Assembly (NCBI RefSeq): GCF_026241105.1
Contig: NZ_JAPFFT010000009.1
Coordinates: forward strand, 62,001 to 126,000
Length of the DNA stretch: 64,000 nt
Reading direction: 5' to 3'
DNA from: Arthrobacter rhizophilus
GTDB lineage: Bacteria; Actinomycetota; Actinomycetes; Actinomycetales; Micrococcaceae
Shown here: positions 43,949 through 53,078 of the stretch, piece after piece
How positions within the stretch are numbered: the stretch's first letter is position 1
Layout of the letters: each line of letters opens with the position of its first letter
Program-made: the position numbers and the translations under genes
The notes under the pieces: model-generated
What the model saw: only the letters and a program-made list of their open reading frames with translations
What the model was told of the DNA's origin: nothing
Database searches by the model: none

Positions 43949-44206
43949 CTATTTCTTGCCTTGCGAACGTTGGTTGAGGAAAGTTTCCAGCGCAATGACG
44001 CCGCTCTGGTTGGGAAGCAGCAGCCACGCCACTACGTAGATCACCACGGCGGGCCCGGGTAGAAGGCAGAAGAGAAGGTAGCCAACGCGTACGTAGGCCA
44101 CGTCCACATTCAGTTTGGCGGCGATGCCGCCGCAAACCCCTCCGAGCCAACGCTGTGGACCGCGCTTCAGGCCGATGCCCCGTACGATGCTGAAGAACTT
44201 GTTCAT
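43949..44206 (-). CDS. PspC-domain membrane protein
   Basis: 85 residues made of one PspC domain: LKRGPQRWLGGVCGGIAAKL, then NVDVAYVRVGYLLFCLLPGPA and VVIYVVAWLLLPNQSG. PspC proteins sit in the membrane and signal envelope stress. It lies third in a leftward group after the LiaF-like protein and a small membrane protein, all opposite the PspC-kinase and its regulator. Its stop is followed by a hairpin terminator. Confidence 0.88.
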   Translation of the reverse strand: MNKFFSIVRGIGLKRGPQRWLGGVCGGIAAKLNVDVAYVRVGYLLFCLLPGPAVVIYVVAWLLLPNQSGVIALETFLNQRSQGKK

Positions 44207-44251
44207 GGCTAGAGCCTTCCCTGTTGTGGCCGCTTTGTCACGTGCTGGTTG

Positions 44252-44557
44252 CTACTGATGGTCGGTATCGGTGGCCCGGGAGCGGGAGCCGGAGCCGGAC
44301 CCGTTGCCCTTTCGCGAGCGGGCCGACAAAAGGCCGCCGATCACGAGTGCCGCGCCGGCCCCGATCATGAGCCCGATTAGCACAAAGTTGCCGTTCAGGG
44401 CCACGAGGCCGAGCTTCGAAATGATGATCAAGGCTGCGAGTGCCAAGACGATCAATCCCCAGACCACGGTGCCAACCTTGGCGCCGGCAGTTTGCGCTAC
44501 GGGCTCAGATGCTGACTGGCCGGTTTCAAATGCCCGCGTAGGTTCGTGCGCGCTCAT
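44252..44557 (-). CDS. Small membrane protein of the PspC/Lia cluster
   Basis: 101 residues with two helices, VGTVVWGLIVLALAALIIIS and FVLIGLMIGAGAALVIGGLL, a polar N-terminus of about 28 residues and a Gly/Ser/Arg-rich tail (RSRKGNGSGSGSRSRA). There is no known domain. It begins 1 base after the stop of the LiaF-like gene and so is co-translated with it. Confidence 0.75.
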   Translation of the reverse strand: MSAHEPTRAFETGQSASEPVAQTAGAKVGTVVWGLIVLALAALIIISKLGLVALNGNFVLIGLMIGAGAALVIGGLLSARSRKGNGSGSGSRSRATDTDHQ

Positions 44558-44558
44558 G

Positions 44559-46106
44559 TCAGTTTCCTTCCTGGACGGTGACGTTACTGAAGGTGCCGTT
44601 GAGCTTGACGACCAGCTTGGCGCCGGGCTTGTCAGTGTTGAAGCTGTCCCGGGTACCGCCGTTGCTTTGGGTGACGGCGCTGCCGTCCTGCTTGAGGTTT
44701 GCGAAGGTCATGTCCGCTTGGACTTCCACCGGCACGTTCGCCGGGATGAGGAGTTTGATGTTGCTGGCGGTCACGTCCATCGGAACCACGACGTCGGAGC
44801 CCAGCGGTGCGCTCAGGTTTAGCTTGGTCAAGTCAACGGTCCCATTGGCTCCCGTAATGTCGAAGCCTTTGCGGGCATCGTCGATGCTCACGGGATTCCA
44901 TTGACCATTCTGGAGACGGAAGTGGTCGGCATTGGGTGCGACGTTGAAGATGCCCCCGATCACCAGCGCCGCGATGGCAAGGACTCCGAGCAGTCCCGAC
45001 GTGCGGCCGCGAAGCCCGGCAACCAGGATTCCGAGGCCGAGGACTCCGGCGCCCGTGGCCCAAACCACCGCGTTGGCGGCGTCGCCGAGGTGGATGACGT
45101 AGCCGGCGTCGAGCAGCTTGAGCGTTCCTCCGGCCAGCAGGGCCGCCCCCGCGGAGACGGCTACGATAGCCGCGCCCGGTCCCTGCCGCTTCGGCCGCTG
45201 GGGCCGGTTGGATCCGCCACCCGGCGGGTACGGCCCCGCAGGATTGAAGGGGCCAGAAGGAGTAGCGGGTCCGCCGGTCCCGTAGGTGCCAGCCCCGTAC
45301 TGTCCGGTGTTGGGGGGCGCGGAATAACCAGCGCCCGACGGCGGCACCGTGCCCGACGGCGGCACCGTGCCCGACGCCGATACAGCGCCGTACCCGTGCA
45401 TGCCGCTTTCATATGAGGTGCCCTGCGCTGCGCCGTAGCTGCCGCCCGGGGTGCCGACCCTGCCTGGGGTGCCCGGAGCAGGTGCATTGTGTTGGGTTCC
45501 CATGGCTCGTGCTCCGTTGCGGAATTTATTGCGCTGGACCAGGAAGTAGATCAGGTAGATGACGCCGCCTACCCAGAACAGCGTCCAGAAGAGCCCCGGA
45601 AGGCCGTTCCAACCCCATCCCCAGAATCCGCGGCCGAGGCCTGGCAATCCGATGATGGTGGTGATCAGGGCACCGGTCATGCCTGCAGACCACCGGCCTG
45701 CCCCCGCTTCCTGGGCGTGGATGCGGCCATCGGGTTCGGGTAGGAGGGCCCAGGCGATGCCGTAGAGCAGGATGCCGATGCCGGCGAAGACGGTCAGGAC
45801 GATGAAGATGCCGCGGACGATCAAGGGATCGATGCCGAAGCGGTGGGCGATGCCGCTGGCCACGCCGCCCATCCATCGGTCCTGGCCGCGGCTGATGCCT
45901 CGGCTTCGGATCCAGGTGAAAAAGTTCTGTGGGGGTGCGGGCACTGCGTAGTACGGTGCGCCGAATCCACTACCACCGGCGCTGCCGGCGCTTGGCCGGA
46001 CGGGTTCTTCCGGCGAGCCGGTTTCCCCGGCTTGCTTGGATTCCTCGGGTTGCCCGGGATCCGCTGGGTGTGCGGATTCCTCTGGATTCATGCTGTTCGG
46101 ATTCAT
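44559..46106 (-). CDS. PspC / LiaF-like envelope-stress membrane protein
   Basis: 515 residues. After an acidic Pro/Glu-rich head, a PspC domain (RGQDRWMGGVASGIAHRFGI, then ILLYGIAWALLPEPDG) is followed by further membrane helices, a long Gly/Pro/Tyr-rich linker containing a duplicated SGTVPPSG unit, more helices, and a C-terminal beta-rich LiaF/DUF2154-like domain (GTVDLTKLNLSAPLGSDVVV, PANVPVEVQADMTFANLK). In Firmicutes LiaF restrains the LiaRS pair. The start at 46106 is chosen because codons upstream overlap the divergent promoter region; MNPEES 15 bases on is the alternative. Confidence 0.82.
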   Translation of the reverse strand: MNPNSMNPEESAHPADPGQPEESKQAGETGSPEEPVRPSAGSAGGSGFGAPYYAVPAPPQNFFTWIRSRGISRGQDRWMGGVASGIAHRFGIDPLIVRGIFIVLTVFAGIGILLYGIAWALLPEPDGRIHAQEAGAGRWSAGMTGALITTIIGLPGLGRGFWGWGWNGLPGLFWTLFWVGGVIYLIYFLVQRNKFRNGARAMGTQHNAPAPGTPGRVGTPGGSYGAAQGTSYESGMHGYGAVSASGTVPPSGTVPPSGAGYSAPPNTGQYGAGTYGTGGPATPSGPFNPAGPYPPGGGSNRPQRPKRQGPGAAIVAVSAGAALLAGGTLKLLDAGYVIHLGDAANAVVWATGAGVLGLGILVAGLRGRTSGLLGVLAIAALVIGGIFNVAPNADHFRLQNGQWNPVSIDDARKGFDITGANGTVDLTKLNLSAPLGSDVVVPMDVTASNIKLLIPANVPVEVQADMTFANLKQDGSAVTQSNGGTRDSFNTDKPGAKLVVKLNGTFSNVTVQEGN

Positions 46107-46230
46107 ACTTCGATCTTGCCGTCCGGCGACCTTCCGTTCTATTAGGGGATACCCTGAACGTTCCCTGAGTGGCCCCCTGAGATGCCCTGCTTCCAGCGTC
46201 GAAGGCCTTGATCCGTGTTTGGATGGATTC

Positions 46231-47658
46231 ATGACAATCGCCACCCAACGCCCGCCGCTGGTCCGCAGCAGCGACCGCATCATTGCGGGGGTGTGCATCG
46301 GCCTGGCCGACCACTTGGGCTGGCCCGTGAAGTACGTCCGGCTCGGGATGGTCCTCGCTTCGTTTGCCGGCGGTGCCGGCCTGGCTTTCTACGCTTGGCT
46401 TTGGGTTATGGTGCCTACGGCCGATGAGAGCGCCCGCCGCAATAGCCGCCGCCCGGCGTCGCCCATTGCTCCCGCGGTGAGCCTGCCTCCGTTCGCGGGC
46501 CCCGCGCCAGCCGCGGGGGCAGCGCCGGCGCCCAGTTGGACTCCGCCTGCGTGGGCTCAAGGAGTCCCCAACGGTGTCAACGTAAGGGCGCCCGACGTCG
46601 GCGCGCAGCCGCTGCCGCAGTCCAGCCCTGCTCCCGTATTCGCTTCCTGGTTCAGGGTTCGGCGCATCCAGTACGGGAAAGAGATCCTGCTGGGGGCAGG
46701 TCTCCTTCTCGTGGCTGCGATCCTCATCGCCCGGCAGTTCGGCGTCGAGGTCCCCCTCGGCACCCTGATCCCGGCTGCAGCCATTCTTGGTGGCGCGGCG
46801 ATCGCGTGGATGCAACTGGATGAGACGCGCAGGGCCGGACTGGTGGACAAGACGAAGGCGGACCAAGCCGGCGGGTGGGTCCGCCTCGCTGCAGGACTCG
46901 CGCTGGTGGTTGCTGGAGTGTTGGTGATGGTGTCCGGTTCAGGCTCGTGGGAGCAGACCTGGCTCGCGCTGCTGGCTTCGATCGCGGTGTTGGGTGGCGT
47001 TGCCCTGGTGCTGCTGCCGTGGGGCCTGAAATTCTGGAAGGACCTTGAAACCGAGCGTGCAGGACGCGTGCGGGAGACCGAGCGGGCCGAGATCGCAGCC
47101 CATCTGCACGACTCGGTGCTGCAGACGCTTGCCTTGATCCAGCGTCGTGCCGGTTCCGAGCAAGACGTGATCCGCCTGGCACGTGCCCAGGAGCGTGAAC
47201 TTCGCACGTGGCTGTACAGGGACTCGGCCAAGGACTCGGGACTCCTGGCAGAGCGGATTGCTGCAGCCGCAGCCGAGGTGGAGGACGCGCATGGGCACGC
47301 GGTGGACGTTGTCAGCGTAGGGGACGCGGCCATGACGGACAGGCACGAAGCCCTCGTTCTGGCGGCCCGGGAGGCCATGCACAATGCGGCCCGGCATGGC
47401 GGCGGAGCCGTGTCCGTCTATCTCGAGAGCTCGGACACGGGCAGCGAGGTTTTCGTCAGGGATCGAGGTCCGGGCTTTGACCCGGATGCCGTCCCGGAAG
47501 ATCGGCTTGGCGTCAAAGAATCAATCATCGGCCGGATGAAACGTCACGGAGGTACCGCAGTCATCAGCAGCAGCTCAGAGGGCACCGAGGTCCGCCTGAA
47601 GCTGCCCGTCGAGTACGCCGACAAAGCAGAGAACCGAAACGGAGAGACCAGAACATGA
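46231..47658 (+). CDS. PspC-domain sensor histidine kinase (LiaS-like)
   Basis: 475 residues. An N-terminal PspC domain (LVRSSDRIIAGVCIGLADHL, then WPVKYVRLGMVLASF) is fused to a Pro/Ala linker, about five more helices, a HisKA_3 dimerisation helix with AEIAAHLHDSVLQT (phospho-His at about residue 293) and a HATPase_c domain with ARHGGGAVSVYLES and VRDRGPGFDPDAVPEDRLGV. It senses the envelope through its own PspC part and phosphorylates the regulator encoded next, whose start overlaps by 4 bases. The divergent neighbour encodes a LiaF-like protein. Confidence 0.9.
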   Translation: MTIATQRPPLVRSSDRIIAGVCIGLADHLGWPVKYVRLGMVLASFAGGAGLAFYAWLWVMVPTADESARRNSRRPASPIAPAVSLPPFAGPAPAAGAAPAPSWTPPAWAQGVPNGVNVRAPDVGAQPLPQSSPAPVFASWFRVRRIQYGKEILLGAGLLLVAAILIARQFGVEVPLGTLIPAAAILGGAAIAWMQLDETRRAGLVDKTKADQAGGWVRLAAGLALVVAGVLVMVSGSGSWEQTWLALLASIAVLGGVALVLLPWGLKFWKDLETERAGRVRETERAEIAAHLHDSVLQTLALIQRRAGSEQDVIRLARAQERELRTWLYRDSAKDSGLLAERIAAAAAEVEDAHGHAVDVVSVGDAAMTDRHEALVLAAREAMHNAARHGGGAVSVYLESSDTGSEVFVRDRGPGFDPDAVPEDRLGVKESIIGRMKRHGGTAVISSSSEGTEVRLKLPVEYADKAENRNGETRT

Positions 47659-48341
47659 ACGGCCCTGCAGAACAATTTCGGCCAGAACAGTCACAGCGGA
47701 CGGTCCGGGTAGTGATCGTGGACGATCATGCCATTTTCCGTTCCGGCCTCAAGGCCGATCTCGATTCCAGGATCGAGGTGGTGGGCGAAGCGGGAACCGT
47801 GGAGCAAGCCATCGCCGTCATTGCCGAGGCTCATCCGGAAGTGGTCCTGCTTGACGTTCACTTGCCCGGTGGCCTTGGCGGCGGCGGGCGGGAGGTCATT
47901 AGCGCGTCCGCCCCGTTGCGGGGGAGTACCAGTTTCCTGGCCCTGAGCGTGTCCGACGCCGCCGAGGACGTGGTTGCCGTCATCCGGGCCGGGGCACGCG
48001 GCTACGTTACCAAGACCATTTCCGGCCTGGAGATCTCCGACGCCGTGATCCGCGTGGCCGACGGCGACGCGGTCTTCTCGCCGCGGCTGGCAGGTTTTGT
48101 GTTGGATGCGTTCGGGACTTCACCTGCGGAGATCGCCGACGACGAACTGGACCGCCTCTCCGCCAGGGAACTGGAAGTCATGCGCCTCATCGCGCGAGGC
48201 TACAGCTACAAGGAGGTTGCCAAGGAACTGTTCATTTCGATCAAGACCGTGGAAACCCATGTCTCCGCGGTGCTGCGCAAGCTCCAGCTCTCCAGCCGCC
48301 ACGAACTGACGAAATGGGCCGCCCAGCGCCGCCTCCTCTGA
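47655..48341 (+). CDS. LuxR/NarL-type response regulator (LiaR-like)
   Basis: 228 residues. The receiver has VVIVDDHAIFRSGLKADL (acidic pair) and VVLLDVHLPGGLGG (phospho-Asp); the C-terminal helix-turn-helix is LSARELEVMRLIARGYSYKE, VAKELFISIKTVETHVSAVL. The ATG overlaps the kinase stop (ATGA). It should control the PspC/Lia genes on both sides of the divergent promoter. Its stop codon lies inside the first copy of a GACGCTCGCTCA repeat cluster. Confidence 0.93.
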   Translation: MNGPAEQFRPEQSQRTVRVVIVDDHAIFRSGLKADLDSRIEVVGEAGTVEQAIAVIAEAHPEVVLLDVHLPGGLGGGGREVISASAPLRGSTSFLALSVSDAAEDVVAVIRAGARGYVTKTISGLEISDAVIRVADGDAVFSPRLAGFVLDAFGTSPAEIADDELDRLSARELEVMRLIARGYSYKEVAKELFISIKTVETHVSAVLRKLQLSSRHELTKWAAQRRLL

Positions 48342-48459
48342 CGCTCGCTCAAACCCAAACGCTCGCTCACCTGTGGTGCCTTAAACCCGGACGCTCGCTC
48401 ACCTGTGGTGACTTAAACCCGAACGCTCGCTCACCTTTATCTCAAGGTGAGCGAGCGTT
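48340..48459. repeat. Cluster of GACGCTCGCTCAC repeats, site B, with terminal hairpin
   Basis: Copies at about 48340, 48359, 48390 and 48422 are spaced 19 to 32 bases apart, with CTGTGGTGnCTTAAACCC between two of them, so a unit of about 31 bases is tandemly repeated. The last copy pairs perfectly over 16 bases (AACGCTCGCTCACCTT / AAGGTGAGCGAGCGTT, 48422-48459, 6-base loop) and probably terminates both convergent transcripts. Confidence 0.9.
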
Positions 48460-48474
48460 TGTGCAGGCGAAAGG

Positions 48475-49704
48475 CTACTTGGCCTGGCCGAGGAACTCCT
48501 GCAGGCGTCGAACGCCCTCGGCGAGGTCCTCGTCACCCAGGGCGTAGGACAAGCGCACGTAACCTGAGGGGCCGAAAGCCTCGCCCGGAACGACTGCGAC
48601 TTCAACTTCGTCGAGGATCAGCGACGCAAGCTCCGCAGATGTTGATGGACGGACAGGACCATTCGACGTCGGGAATTCCTTACCCAGCAGCCCGCGGACG
48701 TCGGCGTACACGTAGAAGGCGCCAGCCGGCGTCGGGCATTCCACACCCTCGATCGCGTTCAGTCCAGCGACAATCGCCTTCCGGCGGCGGTCGAAGGCAA
48801 TCTTCATCTCGTCGACGGCGGTCAGCGGACCGGAGACTGCGGCCAGGGCCGCGATCTGCATGATGTTTGAAACGTTCGACGTCGAGTGCGACTGGAGGTT
48901 TGTGGCGGCCTTGATGACATCGGCCGGGCCGATCATCCATCCGACGCGCCATCCGGTCATCGCATAAGTCTTGGCCACACCGTTGAGGATTACCACCTTG
49001 TCGCCGAGCTCGGGGGCGGCGGTGGCAATCGAGGTGAAGGGCACGCCGTCGTAGGTCAGGTGCTCATAGATTTCGTCGGTGACGACCCAGAGGCCCTTGG
49101 CCGCCGCCCATTTTCCGATCTCTGCCACCTGTTCGGCGCTGTAGACGGCACCGGTGGGGTTGGACGGGGAGACGAAAAGCAGGATCTTCGTCTTGTCCGT
49201 GACCGCGGCCTCAAGCTGCTCCACGGTGACGAGGTAACCCTGCTCCGGGCCGGCGAAGACCTCAACAGGCACGCCTCCGGCCAAGCGGATTGCCTCCGGG
49301 TAGGTAGTCCAGAAAGGCGTGGGGATGATGACCTCGTCGCCCGGGTCAACAAGTGTGGCGAAGGTGTTGTAGACAGCCTGCTTGCCGCCATTGGTGACCA
49401 TCACCTGGGAAGCGTCGACTTTGTAGCCGGAATCACGGAACGTCTTTTCCGCAATGGCCTGCTTCAGTTCCGGCAGACCAGCTGCGGGGGAGTAGCGGTG
49501 GTACTTCGGTTGGGCGGCGGCTTCGACGGCGGCCTTCACGATGTAGTCGGGTGTCGGGAAGTCAGGCTCCCCGGCGCCGAAGCCAATCACGGGACGACCC
49601 GCTGCCTTGAGCGCCTTGGCCTTGGCGTCAACGGCAAGGGTGGCGGATTCGGCGATGGCGGAAATTCGCTGTGAAATGCGGGCGGCAGGTATTCCGGCAG
49701 ACAT
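48475..49704 (-). CDS. aspC: PLP-dependent aspartate-type aminotransferase
   Basis: 409 residues, class I aminotransferase, subgroup 1-gamma. [55 protein letters not shown] (substrate Asn), [14 protein letters not shown] (Asp for the pyridine N) and [17 protein letters not shown] (PLP Lys) are all present, and the substrate Arg is in [11 protein letters not shown]. It exchanges amino groups between aspartate and 2-oxoglutarate, with possible prephenate or other side activity. Symbol assigned by family; the upstream position of tRNA-Trp and secE is usual in this group. Confidence 0.9.
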   Translation of the reverse strand: MSAGIPAARISQRISAIAESATLAVDAKAKALKAAGRPVIGFGAGEPDFPTPDYIVKAAVEAAAQPKYHRYSPAAGLPELKQAIAEKTFRDSGYKVDASQVMVTNGGKQAVYNTFATLVDPGDEVIIPTPFWTTYPEAIRLAGGVPVEVFAGPEQGYLVTVEQLEAAVTDKTKILLFVSPSNPTGAVYSAEQVAEIGKWAAAKGLWVVTDEIYEHLTYDGVPFTSIATAAPELGDKVVILNGVAKTYAMTGWRVGWMIGPADVIKAATNLQSHSTSNVSNIMQIAALAAVSGPLTAVDEMKIAFDRRRKAIVAGLNAIEGVECPTPAGAFYVYADVRGLLGKEFPTSNGPVRPSTSAELASLILDEVEVAVVPGEAFGPSGYVRLSYALGDEDLAEGVRRLQEFLGQAK

Positions 49705-50012
49705 TAAAACACCGTTCTTCGCTGGCAGCTCATGAGCTGGATGGTGGGATTCGACGGAATCTACTTTATGCTGTTCTGCGGAGCTATCAGGCTAACAGCG
49801 GGAAAGTGACAGTTAAGGCTGATCACACGAGCGGGACGGCCTGAACACTCCGGAAATGACCCGGTTCGACTATCGCGACGTTGTTGCGTAGACTGGTTCA
49901 CCGGTGTTGAAAAACATCACAATGGTTCGCGCCCCAGACTGGGTCCGGAATCTCCTGCTCCCAGGGGGTCCTAGGCTTCGATGGACTGCGGCCAAATATG
50001 GATTCGTTCCAT
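49705..50012. other. 308-base intergenic region before tRNA-Trp
   Basis: It holds the divergent upstream regions of the aminotransferase and the tRNA. Several open frames exist but none resembles a protein. TTGTTG-like and TAGACT-like elements near 49885-49895 could be the promoter of the tRNA, but they are too close together to form one standard promoter. I see no repeat or RNA fold of note. Confidence 0.5.
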
Positions 50013-50085
50013 AGGGTAGTGGCGCAATTGGTAGCGCAGCGGTCTCCAAAACCGCAGGTTGCAGGTTCGAGTCCTGTCTGCCCTG
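50013..50085 (+). tRNA. trpT: tRNA-Trp (CCA)
   Basis: The cloverleaf folds fully: acceptor AGGGTAG / CTGCCCT, D-arm GCGC...GCGC, anticodon stem GCGGT / ACCGC with loop CTCCAAA giving anticodon CCA, and T-arm GCAGG-TTCGAGT-CCTGT. The discriminator is G. The genomic 3' CCA is absent. tRNA-Trp directly before secE is a frequent actinobacterial arrangement. Confidence 0.95.
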
Positions 50086-50168
50086 CGCAGGCTGTTCCGG
50101 GGTTCTCCTTGGAACAAGCGCAGCAACCATGGCTCTGATCAGAGTCGGGTCAACGACGTTTGCATAGA

Positions 50169-50450
50169 ATGAGTGAGGATCAGGTGACCGAAACAGCTGC
50201 GAGCAGCTCGAAGGGCCGCCCTGCCAAGAAGTCCGATTCCGGCCTCTTCGCTCGAATTGCACTTTTTGTCCGCCAGGTAATTGGTGAGCTCAAGAAGGTC
50301 GTTGCCCCCACCCGTAAGGAACTGGTCAACTACACGCTCGTGGTGCTGGTGTTCGTGGCCATCATGATGCTTGTCGTCACCATCCTGGACCTGGCTTTCG
50401 GTACGGGAATCAAATGGGTTTTCGGCGCTACTGGCACCACGAACCACTAG
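50169..50450 (+). CDS. secE: Preprotein translocase subunit SecE
   Basis: 93 residues. A polar N-terminus (SSSKGRPAKKSDSG) leads to the SecE amphipathic region FVRQVIGELKKVVAPTRKEL and one membrane helix YTLVVLVFVAIMMLVVTILD. SecE clamps SecY in the protein channel. The start is ATG 50169 or, with GAGGATCAG before it, GTG 50184; both give a full protein. It precedes nusG, as in nearly all bacteria. Confidence 0.93.
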   Translation: MSEDQVTETAASSSKGRPAKKSDSGLFARIALFVRQVIGELKKVVAPTRKELVNYTLVVLVFVAIMMLVVTILDLAFGTGIKWVFGATGTTNH

Positions 50451-50564
50451 GCGGATCAGTCCGTAAACCACGTGGAATTCCCGGAAAATCAGGGGATTTC
50501 ACAGGGTTTGCGGAATTGAGCCATTTAAATAGGCATGTTAGGCAATGAGGAAGCAGGAGACCAA

Positions 50565-51428
50565 GTGTCTGAGCAGGAGCTCGAGGTAACTGAGACTGAG
50601 CTGGATGGGCCGGCTGAAAGTACGGACCACGCCGCGGCTGACGCCACGGAAGGGTCCGAGGTCGATTCTGCTGCGCCCGAAACTGCCGACGTCGACGACG
50701 CCGACCAGGATGAGTCCGACGCCGACGAGTCTTCCGACGACGCCGACCAGGATGAGTCCGACGCCGACGCCGACGAGTCTTCCGACGACGCCGACGCCCT
50801 GGCCGCCGCTGCAGCTGTAGCGCCCGCCGACCCCGCTGACGAGTTCAAGGCCAAGCTTCGCCGCCAGGAAGGTGACTGGTACGTCATCCACTCCTACGCC
50901 GGCTACGAAAACCGCGTCAAGGCCAACCTTGAGACCCGCATCCAGACCCTGGACATGGAAGATTACATCTTCGAAATCCAGGTGCCCATGGAGGAAGTGG
51001 TCGAGATCAAGAACGCCCAGCGTAAGATCATCAACCGCGTGCGCATTCCGGGTTACGTCCTCGTCCGCATGGACCTGACTGACGCATCCTGGGGCGCCGT
51101 TCGCCACACCCCGGGGGTCACCGGCTTCGTGGGTAACGCCCACAACCCCGTCCCTCTTCGCCTCGACGAGGTCTTCTCCATGCTGGCTCCGGTCTTCGAA
51201 GAGCAGCAGGCCGAGAAGGGCAAGCCGGTCAACAAGCAGCACCAGACCCCGGTGGACATCGACTTCGAGGTCGGAGAGTCGGTCATCGTCAAGGAAGGTC
51301 CGTTCGAGACCCTTCCCGCAACGATCTCCGAGATCAAGATGGATTCCCAGACGCTTGTGGTTCTGGTGTCGATCTTCGAACGCGAAACCCCGGTTACGCT
51401 CGCATTCAACCAGGTCTCCAAGATCTAG
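50565..51428 (+). CDS. nusG: Transcription termination/antitermination protein NusG
   Basis: 287 residues. The first ~100 are a strongly acidic actinobacterial extension with an internal duplication of [18 protein letters not shown] units. The NusG NGN domain follows ([57 protein letters not shown]) and then the KOW domain [20 protein letters not shown]. It links RNA polymerase to Rho or the ribosome. GTG 50565 with GGAGA upstream is preferred to ATG 50535. Confidence 0.95.
   Translation: MSEQELEVTETELDGPAESTDHAAADATEGSEVDSAAPETADVDDADQDESDADESSDDADQDESDADADESSDDADALAAAAAVAPADPADEFKAKLRRQEGDWYVIHSYAGYENRVKANLETRIQTLDMEDYIFEIQVPMEEVVEIKNAQRKIINRVRIPGYVLVRMDLTDASWGAVRHTPGVTGFVGNAHNPVPLRLDEVFSMLAPVFEEQQAEKGKPVNKQHQTPVDIDFEVGESVIVKEGPFETLPATISEIKMDSQTLVVLVSIFERETPVTLAFNQVSKI
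50690..50790. repeat. In-frame duplication in the nusG acidic extension
   Basis: About 42 bases (GACGACGCCGACCAGGATGA, then GTCCGACGCCGACGAGTC...) are repeated once nearly exactly, with an extra GACGCC in the second copy. Both copies keep the frame. Confidence 0.85.
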
Positions 51429-51557
51429 TTGATCCCAGAATTTCGCCCCGTGGTTGCCGGCTTAGCAGCCACGGAGCGGTCGGTCGCCTTGCCATGGCGG
51501 CCACAAACCTGAGGCACGCTCCTGTGTCCTAGGAAGTTATTGAGAGAAGGACCTACA

Positions 51558-51986
51558 TTGGCTCCCAAGAAGAAGGTCACCGGCCTCATCAAGCTGCAGA
51601 TCCAGGCAGGTGCCGCCAACCCGGCCCCGCCAATCGGTCCTGCGCTTGGCCAGCACGGTGTCAACATCATGGAATTCTGCAAGGCGTACAACGCTGCGAC
51701 GGAAGCCCAGCGCGGAAACGTTATCCCGGTTGAAATCACGGTCTACGAAGACCGCTCCTTCACCTTCATCACCAAGACCCCGCCGGCTGCAGAGCTCATC
51801 AAGAAAGCTGCAGGGGTTGCCAAGGGTTCGGCCACGCCGCACACCGTCAAGGTTGCCAAGCTGACCCAGGCACAGGTTAACGAGATCGCCACCACCAAGA
51901 TGGAAGACCTCAACGCCACCAGCCTTGAGGGTGCTGCCAAGATCATCGCCGGCACCGCACGCTCCATGGGCATCACCGTCGAATAG
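51558..51986 (+). CDS. rplK: 50S ribosomal protein L11
   Basis: 142 residues, full length: [36 protein letters not shown] in the N domain and [29 protein letters not shown] in the rRNA-binding C domain. The start is TTG 51558 after AGAAGGA at 8 bases; the codon order Leu-Ala-Pro-Lys-Lys gives the usual MAPKKK beginning. L11 binds the GTPase centre of 23S rRNA. Confidence 0.96.
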   Translation: MAPKKKVTGLIKLQIQAGAANPAPPIGPALGQHGVNIMEFCKAYNAATEAQRGNVIPVEITVYEDRSFTFITKTPPAAELIKKAAGVAKGSATPHTVKVAKLTQAQVNEIATTKMEDLNATSLEGAAKIIAGTARSMGITVE

Positions 51987-52212
51987 TCGAGGAATGAACG
52001 GACGGTGAGGGCTGAGGAACGAAGCACTCGCCGGAAGTGAGTCCCGCGGATTTTCGACAAATAGATACCGTCGAAGGCCGATACCAGCCTTCAACCGCCG
52101 GAAACCGGCACCATTGAAATATTGAAAATGTTGGAGATCCACGCCGGATTTCCAACTGTGGCAGGGCCCAGCGCGGTCCGCAGACCACAACTGCACAAGG
52201 AGAATAAGCAGC
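51987..52212. other. 226-base spacer between rplK and rplA
   Basis: Longer than the spacer in most bacteria, with no recognisable gene. It could contain the mRNA site by which L1 represses its operon, but I cannot identify the L1-binding fold by eye. AAGGAG directly precedes rplA. Confidence 0.4.
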
Positions 52213-52920
52213 ATGGCAAAGCGCAGCAAAGCATATGAGGCAGCCGTAGCCAAGATCGAGGCAGACAAGTTCTACGCCCCGTTCGAAGCCATCAAGCTCG
52301 CCAAGGACACCAACCCGTCCAAGTTCGACGCCACCGTTGAGGTTGCTTTCCGTTTGGGCGTTGACCCGCGTAAGGCCGACCAGATGGTCCGCGGCACCGT
52401 CAACCTGCCGCACGGCACGGGTAAGACTGCCCGCGTCCTGGTTTTCGCAACGGGCGACAAGGCCGAAGCAGCAATCGCTGCAGGCGCCGACTTCGTTGGT
52501 TCCGATGACCTGATCGAAAAGATCGCAGCAGGCTGGACCGACTTCGACGCCGCAGTGGCAACCCCTGACCTCATGGGCAAGGTTGGCCGCCTCGGTAAGG
52601 TCCTCGGCCCGCGTAACCTCATGCCGAACCCGAAGACCGGTACCGTGACCGCAGACGTCACCAAGGCTGTCAACGACATCAAGGGTGGCAAGATCGACTT
52701 CCGCGTCGACAAGCACTCGAACCTGCACTTCATCATCGGCAAGGTTTCCTTCGACGAGCTGAAGCTGGCCGAGAACTACGCAGCCGCTCTGGAAGAGGTG
52801 CTTCGCCTGAAGCCGTCCGCTTCCAAGGGCCGCTACATCCAGAAGGCTACAGTCGCCACCACGTTCGGCCCGGGCATCTCCGTTGACCCGAACGTCACCA
52901 AGGTTCTCACCGAGGCGTAA
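52213..52920 (+). CDS. rplA: 50S ribosomal protein L1
   Basis: 235 residues with [19 protein letters not shown] opening ([20 protein letters not shown]), the [20 protein letters not shown] strand, [24 protein letters not shown] motif ([20 protein letters not shown]) and [20 protein letters not shown]. It forms the L1 stalk and can regulate its own operon. AAGGAG lies 10 bases before the ATG, and a strong terminator follows. Confidence 0.97.
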   Translation: MAKRSKAYEAAVAKIEADKFYAPFEAIKLAKDTNPSKFDATVEVAFRLGVDPRKADQMVRGTVNLPHGTGKTARVLVFATGDKAEAAIAAGADFVGSDDLIEKIAAGWTDFDAAVATPDLMGKVGRLGKVLGPRNLMPNPKTGTVTADVTKAVNDIKGGKIDFRVDKHSNLHFIIGKVSFDELKLAENYAAALEEVLRLKPSASKGRYIQKATVATTFGPGISVDPNVTKVLTEA

Positions 52921-52942
52921 GCCACAGGGAGCATCGACTCTG

Positions 52943-52976
52943 AAAGGACCGTCCGGCAATCGCCGGGCGGTCCTTT
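52943..52976 (+). terminator. Terminator after rplA
   Basis: AAAGGACCG(T)CCGGC and GCCGG(G)CGGTCCTTT pair around AAT-rich loop bases, followed by a T-rich tail. It ends the rplKA transcript and isolates it from the GNAT pair. Confidence 0.85.
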
Positions 52977-53078
52977 CGTTTGTCCGCTTGGGGAGCTGCC
53001 TTCGCGGCATGGTGAAGCGTACGACGGCGGCCGGCGCCTCCCGGCGTCAGGCACCTATCGCGGCTGGCGGCCGCTGAT

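Noticed and set aside
46107..46298. N-terminal extension of the PspC/LiaF-like frame
   Set aside because: It would overlap the start of the divergent kinase gene and has no PspC or signal features.
48340..48459. CRISPR array
   Set aside because: Repeats are only about 12-13 bases, intervals are short and partly identical, the last copy forms a hairpin and there are no cas genes. The cluster at 19846 has mixed orientations and is not an array either.
49870..50262. Minus-strand frame over tRNA-Trp
   Set aside because: It crosses an intact tRNA gene and has no protein-like features.
51987..52212. L1-binding operator
   Set aside because: Its place in the spacer fits, but I could not see the conserved L1 hairpin by eye, so it is noted only as a gene-free spacer.
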